A stretch of DNA of 64,000 bases from NCBI GenBank assembly GCA_945859605.1, contig OX243822.1, forward strand, positions 766,808 to 830,807. Direction: 5' to 3'. The position numbers were made by a program, and so were the translations under genes. A model generated the notes under the pieces. That model worked only from the letters and a program-made list of their open reading frames with translations. It ran no database searches and had not been told where the DNA came from. The stretch comes from Lumbricus rubellus (Eukaryota > Annelida > Clitellata > Crassiclitellata > Lumbricidae). Below are positions 54,405 to 64,000 of this stretch, in pieces. Position 1 is the first letter of the stretch; the number at the start of each line of letters is the position of its first letter.

Positions 54405-55035
54405 AAAAACATGGAGGAGAAGAAGGAAAGGAAGAAGAATATTATGAAGAATATGCATAGAGGAATGGGAGGAGGAATATTTAAAAGATTAGAAGGAATA
54501 GGACGATGAAGAATAAGAGGATAAATGGAAACAGTAAAATGAGGATGAATATCAGAAGGAAAAGGAATTGGAATATGAGATGAATTGATGGAAGAATCGG
54601 AGGAGGAATAGGTGGAGGTAAACGAAAAGAAAAGGGGGAAGAAAAGGAGGAATAGATATCTATATAGATCACATAAGAATATCCACAAGAGGAGGATATA
54701 CATGTATGTGGAGGAAAGCGACAAAGAAAAGGACGAGGAACTTTAGAAGGAATAAATAGAGGAATATCTCAGTGGAGGAATGGCAAAGAAAAAGACGGAG
54801 GAATAGGAAACGGAGGAATAGGACGCACAGATAGAGGAATAGGCATTGAGTGGAGGCAAAGAGGACATGACGGCAATATAGATGCAAGGAGTCGATGCAT
54901 TGGTGGAAAGCAGGATTCAAGACAGCGGAACAGGAATGGAGTGGGAGTCACTGGGAGAATGGTAGCGGGGGGGGGGGGGGCGGAAACATAGGCATGGAAG
55001 AAAGAAGAAGATGGGAGAAGGGAGGAGGATGTTTG
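54405..55035. repeat. purine-rich GGA/GAA tract
   Basis: GGAGGAATA-type degenerate repeat with a poly-G run at 54967-54979. Confidence 0.85.
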
Positions 55036-55129
55036 AAGATGAGTTATGAGGGTCAGGTCGAAGGCTGTGTGGGAAAAAGAGATTCGAGGCGGATCATCGC
55101 AAGTCATATCACTCGTTGCATGCTACACA

Positions 55130-55734
55130 CGCACATGCAAGTTTCACACATGCGCACAAACATACAAACACATATGCATATACACACGCATAGATATACA
55201 TATCTACAGACATACAAACATACACAAATGCATACATATACACGCAGACATATCCATATACACATTATACACACTATATATGCACATGCAAACATACATG
55301 AATACACGCAAACACACACGCACACACACGCACACCGCACATATGAATAGTTGAAAACAAATAATATTATTATACTCAATCACACATTTATAAAAACACA
55401 TGCACACACATGAGCATGCATGTACACAAAACTAAACATACATACCCACACACACACTTACGCACATCAATACACACACGTATACCTACATACACGCATA
55501 CCTACATGCATACCTACATACATACCTACATACATACCTACATACATACCTACATACATACATACATACATACATACCTACATACATACATACATACATA
55601 CATACATACATACATACATACATACATACATACATACATACATACATACATACATACATACATACATACATACATACATACATACATACATACATACATA
55701 CATACATACATACATACATACATACATACATACA

Positions 55735-55768
<34 letters not shown>

Positions 55769-55805
55769 CATACATACACAAACACATACACACACACACA
55801 CAAAC
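55130..55805. repeat. CA-rich tract grading into (ACAT)n
   Basis: CACACA/CATACA sequence from 55130; a nearly pure (TACA)n array at 55490-55790. Confidence 0.97.
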
Positions 55806-56294
55806 AAACAAACAAACCAATAACCATAATGCACACTGATATACCAACATACTCACACATCCACACAATCACATGCAAGGCATTTCTTGACCCCATATAG
55901 CAGTTTCCATGGAAACCAATTCACCCCTCTCTCCTTCAACCTTTCCCCTCGTCATCGTAAACAATCGACCATTACGTCATCCGTCGATTTATTTATATCT
56001 TCTGCAGGTGAGACGATTTTATTGGTCAATAAAACAATCGTCTGATGTGATTGGACGGCACGGACTCTTTCGTCGACCAATAACAAGAGACTTCCAGCTG
56101 CAGCCTAAACATTTCGACCAAATTAGACCGATGTTTAGGCGCCAGGCATGCGAGGCCTAGTGGTATTATAAACCTGTCATGGGTTCAAGTCCATGCCGTA
56201 AGGCATGTTTAGTTTCTGTTCAAAAGAACGCTTCCGAACCGTTTGCACTCTGCCAGTGCCAGTCCCAAGCCTGGATAAAGTAGGAGGGCGACGC

Positions 56295-56443
56295 CTAGTC
56301 TGAGAATTGTGGGAAATAACGGGAGTAGGGGGCGTTGGACCATTATCCACTTGAAATTGGGGTGTGAAAAACAGACTTTACTCTGGGGCTCTAAGAAAGA
56401 CTGGAGATTGAGACCCTCCAACCCCCCGGCAATTCTCACCCTG
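56295..56443. mobile_element. MITE, diverged copy of 16586-16740
   Basis: Shares GTTGGACCATTATCCACTTG and GGGGCTCTAAGAAAGACTGG and the CCGGCAATTCTCACCCTG end with the copy in the ELAV intron. The left end is altered (CTAGTCTGAGAAT) and the target duplication is no longer clear. Confidence 0.75.
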
Positions 56444-57527
56444 GCGATACCACACAGTGTCGTTAAACTGAAACTTTTCTACTACTTATCAAGAGAAGGA
56501 GAGACATAAAATGATTACAAACGTCTACCTCATCCCTTATTGTAAAGACTTGAGACTGACATTTAGACATGTCAGTGGCACTGGCCTGGTTTCAAATGGA
56601 AAATGCAAGGGATTTTACGGACGTATTGGATCGATGGATCGATGGAAGGATGGATGGATGGATGCTAAGCGTAGCGACATCTTGTAGCAACAGAGGTCAT
56701 TAAATACAATCATAGATGTAAAAGACGATGGCAACGAAATAAAAAAAAAACGGAAAAAACGTTTTAAACAACTCTGAATACAATCCATTAAGTTAACGTC
56801 TAGAGAAATTAGTCTTATAATAATTAATATAGTCCTCCACTTGCGATAAGTAGCATTTTCAGTATTAACGACATTGTGTGATGACAAGGATCATTGAAGT
56901 CACCCTCCTCGCTCGTCCAGACGTGGGACTGGCACAGACAAAGAGCAAACAGCGGCAGATTATATAGCTGCATGCATGGCGATTGGGATGGGTGTAGAGT
57001 TTAAAGACGGTTCGACAAGAAAGTTCGTTACAATCAAAAGAGTTTAATATGCACGACAGTAACTGTTAGCAATTAGATTTCTGTTCCAGTGTTTGGCATA
57101 ATTATCACCCTCGATCAGCAGCATCATTTTGAGAGTAGTCATCTTATATGTAATAGCTGATGAATGGTATTCAAAGGTGTCATTGTATGTCAGCTTAATT
57201 ATGGTTCAAGCAAAAATTAATCTCTGTCAATGTTTCCTGACAGGTTGACAAGATATAAGTAATTCTGCTGCATCTAATTTAAAGGTGTGCAACCTCGACT
57301 ATTTTCTTTTTTTTTTTTCGTTAAGCTTTTCGCGCTAACGATGAGGCTTTTATATGACGTCTCCACACTTCTCTGATGGTGTCCATGTGCTTTCCCTCAT
57401 GTCTTCCATTAATGTTGTCCATCCAGGTATTTGACTTCTTCCTCTGCTTTTTGTGCCTTACACGTGACCTTCCAGGACCGCAATTGGTAGTATATTATGT
57501 CGTCCGTTTATTTCACATGCCCGAATC
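56444..57527. other. unique sequence, no gene recognised
   Basis: Holds dispersed-motif copies near 57171 and 57279, and a fragment of the CGTGGGACTGGCACAGAC repeat near 56920. Confidence 0.4.
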
Positions 57528-58103
57528 GATTCTAGGGGGATTGACCACCGGACGATTGACCACCGGACGATTGACCACCGGACGATTGACCACTGCGGAC
57601 GTTTGACCATCGACCGGTTGATCACCGGACGGTTGACCACCGGACGATTGATCATCGCTTGATTTATAAAAAAATTTACGACACAGACTCAATGTACCAC
57701 ATACTCTGTTTAATATGTAGCCTAATCGAATAAGAATACGAAGTGAAATGCGAAAATATATATTTGATGGACTGCGCTGGACCTTGGTGAAGAACAAAAG
57801 GAGGTTTATTGGGAATGCGTAGGCTACTTAATAATTGTGATTTGCTATTTCATGTAGCCTAGGCCTACATGTATGCAGGTCTAATATAAGAATTAAAAGA
57901 AGCCGACGATGTTTATCTTTACTAGCGGTAAATAGGCCTACTAAATTTCCTTTAACCATTATTTAATAAATTTAAGTCACCACTAGACCGGTGATCAATC
58001 GTCCGGTGGTCAATCGTCCGGTGATCAATCGGTCGATGATCAAACGTCCGCAGTGGTCAATCGTCCGGTGGTCAACCGTCCGGTGGTCAATCGTCCGCGT
58101 ACC
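57528..58103. mobile_element. 576-bp MULE-like foldback element
   Basis: The two ends (57530-57660 and 57985-58103) are inverted arrays of GACCACCGGACGATT 15-bp units. A perfect 9-bp duplication GCCCGAATC (57519-57527 and 58104-58112) fits Mutator-like transposition. About 320 bp of unrelated sequence lies between; no transposase. Confidence 0.78.
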
Positions 58104-58356
58104 GCCCGAATCACGTGAGTATTCTCGCTCCTGATCGTATCTGTCCTATATACTCCTGCCCACTATTCTACATATCCAGCTCATTTCTGCCAGTAGCCTT
58201 CTCTCATTCTCTTTGCACATACACCAGCAGCACTCTGACCCATGCATATGCATATCGAAGTAATATTGGAACAGCTTCGTCTTTGTTCCGCTCAACTATA
58301 ATAGCAAAGAGTTGTCAAGGTGGTGCGCAAGCTGTTTGTGAGGATTATAATAATTA

Positions 58357-58962
58357 CTAGCTGTACCCAGCCACGCGTTGCTGTGGCAGAAAAGAGGCTC
58401 CCCTCCTCCCTCCCCCTCCCACTCCCCCCTCCGTCCCCCTCCCCTCCCCTCCCTTTCCCCCTCACCTTCCTCCCTCCCCCTCCCACTCCCCTTCCCCTCC
58501 CCCTTCCCCTGCCCCTCCGTCCCCCTCCCCTTCCCCCTCCCCTTGACCTCCACCTCCCCTCCCCCTCCGCTCCCTCCGCTCCTTTCCTCCGTCGCAGCGT
58601 CCATTCCAAGCCCAGAGGCCGCTTTGGGAAAAGGCCTAAAAGCGGCCTCTTTGGTAAATTAATCGCGACTCGCTTATGACGTCATAACACGCCACCTCAT
58701 TGATGTTTCGTCTGCTGTGTTTGGAGACGGCGTTTATGAAATCTGGCAGCCGTGTGGGACGTGTTGAATTTGTAAATGGCGGACGAACGGATTGCAAAGT
58801 TCACTTTTTGTGGAAACGATTGCGTTTTTTGGGGTGAACAAATCTTAAGACACGGTGCTATTTGAATGGAAGGTTTTGGTAAATTTTCACAACAATCGGT
58901 GCGTAGCTTTCGGCGTGGTAATGCGACGAACTATTGGAAAGTTTCATTTTTATTTATATAGA
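58357..58962 (-). mobile_element. non-autonomous Helitron, relative of 3256-3744
   Basis: Minus strand: starts TCTATATAAATAAAAATG after A and ends with the same CCACAGCAACGCGTGG hairpin and CTAG before T. The middle has a pyrimidine-rich tract (58395-58585), opposite in strand to the other copy as expected. Confidence 0.8.
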
Positions 58963-59997
58963 TTATCTGACGACTTAATATGGCCTAGTGGTATGTTGCT
59001 TATGAAGAAGCTTCCGAATTAAAGCAGTGGGTGTTTTAGTAATTTATGTTGAATGCAATTTAAAGGTGTCTTATAATCTTGCCTTAATCGTAGCCAATTA
59101 GTATAATTGTTGTCAGCGTATATATTTATATATAAATATATATATATATATACATAATATATATATATATATATATATATTCGTTTAATGCGAAAAACCA
59201 CAAGTTTACAAAATCGCAACTCAGTTACATGGAAGGGAAAGTACTACGGGTTACACTGTCGCTTGTTGAGAAGGCACTTATAAAGGCTTTTGGAATAACG
59301 ACATCTTACGGCAGCAAAAGTGTCGACATTTGCTAAAAAGAGTTAATAGGCGTGATTCAACAACACTGCAGAGATCACAAGGGATTAATGCATGCAATTG
59401 TAATTGTAATCTTGATTTATATTGCGCCACTTGAAGGGCAACTCCTCAGAGGCGCTTTCGACGTGACAGAATATAATAAACCACAATCAAAGTGTGATAA
59501 GCACTACGCTCCTCTTTCTCCAGTCATGGGACTGGCGTAGAGTGCTATCGGAGCTTTGATCGACATAATGCATAATTATCGAGAAGGCTACTTCTAACAG
59601 TCTAACTATTCATTTGGCAGAATCGAGAGGTAATTGTTAATAAAGCACGCTGCTTGGCCTTATATAAAGTGATTTCATTTCTTAAAAGAGGTGTGCTTTA
59701 CTCAAACTTATAGTTTGATTATACCACTTAAAAGAAATGCCTAAATGACTTATCGATTTTGAGGTATTACTCTAGCTTGTGTTATTTCTGTATAAAGAGA
59801 GGCACACTATGTATGGTCAGCTAAATAATGTCGTACTTGCGCTACCGACAGCCAGCCCTGCCATACAATGGATTAGTTAATTTAGTTCTTTCATCCATTC
59901 AATCTACTCGTCTAACAATAACTGACAATAAGTACAATGTCGGTGCGAAGAAACGAAGGTAGAGAAAATTACTGGCAAACACATCCATGTCTTTCTT
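58963..59997. other. repeats, no gene
   Basis: (TA)n at 59118-59180, a motif copy near 59059, and a SINE body fragment at 59412-59466 (TTATATTGCGCCACTTGAAG). Confidence 0.5.
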
Positions 59998-60712
59998 CAT
60001 TTATTCATTCATTCATTCATTCATTCATTCATTCATTCATTCATTCATTCATTCATTCATTCAGTCATTTATCCATTCATTCACTCATTCATTCACTAAT
60101 TCATCCATTCATTCATTCACTCATTCATTCATTCACTCATTCATTCATTCATTCATTCATTCATTCATCCATTCATCCATTCATTCATTCATTTATTCAT
60201 TCACTCATTCATTCACGCATTAATTCAATCATTCGTTAATTCATTCATCCACACATTCATTCATTCATTCATTCAATCATTCGATAATTAACTAATTAAT
60301 TCATCCATCCATCCATCCATGCATTCATTCACACATTCACTCATTCATTCACTAATTCATCCATTCATTAATTCATTCATTAATTCATTCATTCATCCAT
60401 TCATCCATTCATTCAATCATTCATTTATTCATTCACTCATTCATTCACTCATTCATTCACGCATTAATTCAACCATTCGTTAATTAATTCATTCACTCAT
60501 CCATTCATCCATTCAGTCATTTATCCATTCATTCACTCATTCATTCACTAATTCATCCATTCATTCATTCACTCATTCATTCATTCATTCATTCATTCAT
60601 CCATTCATCCATTCATCCATTCATTTATTCATTCACTCATTCATTCACTCATCCATTCACGCATTAATTCAATCATTCGTTAATTAATTAATTCATTCAT
60701 TCATCAAATTCA
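59998..60712. repeat. (ATTC)n array, about 0.7 kb
   Basis: ATTC tetranucleotide with CATC/CACT/AATT variants, partly organised in higher-order copies (60061-60240 resembles 60520-60690). Confidence 0.95.
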
Positions 60713-61740
60713 TCCATTCGTTCGGCTGTTGGTTAACGGAACGAATGAATGAATGAATCCGCTCAATCGCCTTTTCATTCCTTTGTCCATCCATCCATCC
60801 ATCTGTCATTCGTTGGCGAAAGAGAACATAAGCGTTGAAGGGAGGAGAGGGAGGGAGGGAGGAGATCTCGCCGACAAAAACACAATGGACTTTGTTAGCG
60901 ACAATCAACTCAAACACATCTGTCTGCCTCATTGTCTGCCTCGCTTTCTGAGGTCCTTTTGTTCGTCAGTCTGCCTAACTTTGTGTCCGTCTGTCCGTCC
61001 TACTGTACAGACCCGGACGTTTGTTCGTCTTTAGGCGGAAAGTAAGTATTGGTAGGTAAGTAATTCTGTAGGTAGTTAGACAGGTAGGTAGGCAGTTACA
61101 TGTAAATAAGTAGGTAGGTGGTAGATTTAAATTAATCATGCCATGCAAATTAGACAAGCTATTGAAAGTAATTGTCTGAAGATAATCGAAATCAAAAGTG
61201 AAAGTTATTTCGTTACAATTACTGCATTCGTACTAAATAGTAGTACCTTATGAAAATACGTTAATTATTTAAATGTAAAGTAAAATTTATATATATGTAC
61301 GATTTTAAATATTGTAAAGGTGTGCAATTCAGTGGGTATGTGCATGCATTCAGAGATGCTAACATGTAAATAAATACATCGATATTTTCTGTATATTAAT
61401 CTATTAGACTAATTACAGGTTTGAGTCTTGGTGCATCATCAGCTGACATTTTGTTTAGAAAACACTGTCGCTACACAAATTGCTACAACTGCCAATAAAC
61501 TGTGGGAAACGTCAGTCGATTATTTGAAGCTGTTGCCCTACATCGTTGAAAGTACACGTTCAAATCTCCGCCTCCTTCATCTAGCTCTCATCCTCCTCCT
61601 CCTCCAGGTCCTCCTCCATCATTTTCTTCTCATCCTTCTCGTTTTCGTCCTCCTACTCCTCTCTTCAGATCAATGATGCGTTTTCATTAGATCGTATTGC
61701 ATTATAAATAAGTCGTTCTATCAGCTAAGCAAACCGGGTA
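60713..61740. other. no gene recognised
   Basis: Contains (GTAGGTAG)n-like sequence at 61045-61120, a motif copy near 61314, and a CTC-rich tract at 61590-61660. Confidence 0.4.
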
Positions 61741-61784
61741 TAATAAAGATCTGAATTTCTTATGATTGTGCTATACTGTTTCAT

Positions 61785-62225
61785 TTGGACACCTTTATAA
61801 CGATATCAACATACGCAATATAAGTATGTGACGCTAGTCGATTACTTGAGATGCGACCAACGGACATGCATGCTTTATAAAGACCGATGTAATAATATTA
61901 TTGTGATACATTGAATTTCATTTATGATACGTGCGATCAGTACATGATCACATCATTCCCAACTATCCATAATCTAAGTAGGAATCAGCGTTCAAAAACT
62001 ACTGCGTGCCAGTGTATAAAGATGCAAACCGGGACAGTGGTCGGGTTTTCTTATTATTGTGTCGTACCATTTCAAATTGGACACCTTTATAACTATATCG
62101 ACAATTGCAATATAAGTGTGTGACGCTAGTCGTTAACTTAAGATAAGACGGTATAACCTATGTGCTAATCAACGTTCAAAAACTACTGCATGACAGTGTA
62201 AAGACTCTAAAGAGGCCAGGCACCT
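61785..62225 (-). repeat. two diverged copies of a ~290-bp unit carrying the dispersed motif
   Basis: 61785-61850 and 62077-62150 both read TTGGACACCTTTATAAC, then ATATCGACA-like sequence, GCAATATAAGT and GTGTGACGCTAGTCG. The phrase CAGCGTTCAAAAACTACTGC at 61987 also recurs at 62170. Confidence 0.65.
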
Positions 62226-64000
62226 CATCTCTAGTACTATAGCCACGTGCCCTGACCTACCGACAGACCGACCGACCCACCGACCGACCGACCGACCTAC
62301 CTTCATCTGCTTCGCTCGATCCTTAGGCATGATGATGTTTCCCTCGTGTTTGTTCCGCTCGCCGTACAAGATAATAATCAGCTAGTAATACAGCGTAGAA
62401 AATATCTCCGCTCGCTTACTTTCCTCAAAGACTTCGTTCCCGTTAAGACCCAGAGGCTTCTCGGTTTTGACGATACCTTTCTTCCAAGACTCGCACCTGC
62501 CCGAGGCGCGGGGTGGGGGGCGCGCAGTCCAGGCCAGGCAGCCTAGGAGCTGAGCCGGGAAGATTGCAGCGGGTGTGACGACAAATGTTAGTAAGGTGAA
62601 ATAAGTTCCGGACAGTATTATAACTTTTGTTTCGCATTGAAGGGGCGTGAAAATTTATTAGTTTTTTTTCTGTCGCCTCGCCACTTCATAAGTGTGCATA
62701 ATTTTCTTGGGTATGTGGCGCATACATACAATATAAGTTGTTTGTTCTTTGACTTGGTAGAACCGTGACTCCCGTGTTTTATCCCATTGGTAAGCAATGG
62801 TCATTGAGTTTGGCAAGTGCTCGGACATGTCCGATGAGTTTCCAGTATGCGAAAGCATTATTGTGGTAAAAACACGGAAGAAATCTTAGACACCTTTAAA
62901 TTGTGTTCAACCGGTGCTATATGAGTTTGTTTTCACAAAGTTTCGTTGAACTAGGACAATTGTCAGCTAAAATTAGAACTCGAAATATTGAGTTGGGATA
63001 AAAAAATGACTGTAACAGAAACTCTAATTATTCTAAGAACGAAACCTGAAATTCTACTGAAATTAGACACATACTCAGTGAGAATTAGAATAGAACAACA
63101 TCAACAACAACAAACTTTTGAGATGGATATTAATAAAATTGGAAATTAAATTAATTAAATTGATAGTCTTCCAGAAGCATTGGTGCTAACAACTCAAAGG
63201 TCCATCACACTTCCTAACTCTTGAAACTTTGTATCTTTGGCCTACACCACATGCTTCCATGTGCAATTTTAATACGGTCATTTCCATAATTTGTTCTTTT
63301 CCCTTTAAGTTTATTATGAGTTTATAATTTTCAACAGCGCGGCAAGACTTCAGTCATATGCAAATATCACTCAAATGTGCATCTATTTCGAAATCGCTTA
63401 TATGAAATTATCATTTCAAGTGAACTTTGCGCAGGTGGATAGATTTATTCATGTCATGTATATTTAACACACTATAATTATTGATGGTCTGAAGTTAATC
63501 GAAAGTGAAAGTTAATTCGTTATTATTGCATTCGTGTTAAATATGAAAGCCACTATAATTAGTATTCATTCACTATTCATAAGTAAAAGAAAAAATTATA
63601 TATACACGATATAAAAAATATTATAAAGGTATACAATTAATGGATCAGAGCGGTGAGAGATGTAACATGCAAAATAATCTTTGACGACGGCAAAGTTGTT
63701 GTTATAAGCGGTCATTAAACTCTGGATCCATCCATCCTTTTAGACTAGTTATATCTAGAGTCTAATCAAATTAAATGACCTATGTGATCATAAAACACAA
63801 AGCATTATTGACCGAAGGCTGCTCTGAGTGAGACAGTCGTAAAAGTCATATTTCATTACGTAACAAACGTCAGTTATCAAACAAGTCAAGGAATACAGAA
63901 TACGAACATGCTCAGCGTAAGTTTAAAAAAGCAAGTTTTTAATTTTGTTACTGGAGAATATTTCTAAACGTAAATCTTCCCATGCAGGTTTTTCACGCTT
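62226..64000. other. no gene recognised to the window edge
   Basis: A (CCGA)n tract at 62258-62300, then GC-rich sequence around 62490-62570 and AT-rich unique DNA. Motif copies lie near 62889 and 63621. Two short exon-like stretches on the minus strand (62420-62496 and 62301-62381) could not be joined and are listed as rejected. Confidence 0.4.

Noticed and set aside
55490..55790. Possible CRISPR-like regular repeats
   Set aside because: A plain tetranucleotide microsatellite in animal DNA; no spacers.
55996..56160. Exon-like frame after a good acceptor, VRRFYWSIKQSSD to TAG
   Set aside because: Short, no partner exon, contains inverted CCAAT-like repeats; not distinguishable from chance.
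61459..61607. Exon-like frame NTVATQIATTANKLWETSVDY with good borders
   Set aside because: The hydrophobic end is a CTC microsatellite reading; no partner exon or family found.
62301..62496. Two minus-strand exon-like stretches (62420-62496 and 62301-62381)
   Set aside because: The gap between them is under 45 bp, too short for a normal intron, and their phases do not join; no family recognised.

Overview
This is non-coding-rich animal DNA from a nuclear genome. Genes have spliced exons with GT/AG borders, and there are long microsatellites, TTAGGG-type telomere-like repeats, tRNA-derived SINEs and many DNA transposons. The proteins recognised here (ELAV/Hu-type RNA-binding protein, nardilysin-like M16 metallopeptidase) and a Gypsy element of the Gmr1 type (integrase ahead of reverse transcriptase, first described from deuterostomes) suggest an invertebrate deuterostome or a related bilaterian. 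The species cannot be named from the sequence.

Layout. 0.3-4.05 kb (+): last four exons of a nardilysin-like gene. 4.05-6.15 kb: a short tail-to-tail intergenic stretch. 6.15-37.2 kb (-): five exons of an ELAV-like gene encoding three RRMs. Its introns hold nested hAT-like elements, a GAT array, a CCA array and SINEs. Its 19-kb intron (17.9-37.0 kb) is almost entirely one 16.9-kb structure: a giant palindrome (19756-36657) with arms of about 4.2 kb. A 7.3-kb Gypsy/Gmr1 retrotransposon with matching 1006-bp LTRs has inserted almost at its centre, and a 1.08-kb inverted-repeat transposon sits only in the right arm. 37.2-41.97 kb: repeats, including a broken non-LTR reverse transcriptase and a SINE. 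41.97-50.05 kb: an 8.07-kb element with 401-bp terminal inverted repeats and a 6-bp target duplication. It contains one seven-exon gene whose splice sites join in frame to a protein-primed-type family B DNA polymerase. 50-64 kb: microsatellites, MITEs, a second Helitron and a MULE-like foldback element; no gene is recognised there.

How parts relate. The palindrome and the polymerase element share the same kind of termini (5'-AGTAG..., 6-bp duplications). These are the reported hallmarks of Polinton/Maverick elements. I infer that the palindrome is a non-autonomous or fold-back relative mobilised by this kind of machinery, while the polymerase element is a minimal one-gene version with no visible integrase, ATPase, protease or capsid gene. 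Because the palindrome lies in a transcribed ELAV intron, the pre-mRNA would carry a hairpin of about 4 kb.

A second unexplained signal is a bipartite motif (TATATA, about 20 bp, then TTTTAAAGGTGT) found more than twenty times on both strands. A similar unit is amplified as a ~59-bp satellite inside a hAT-like element.
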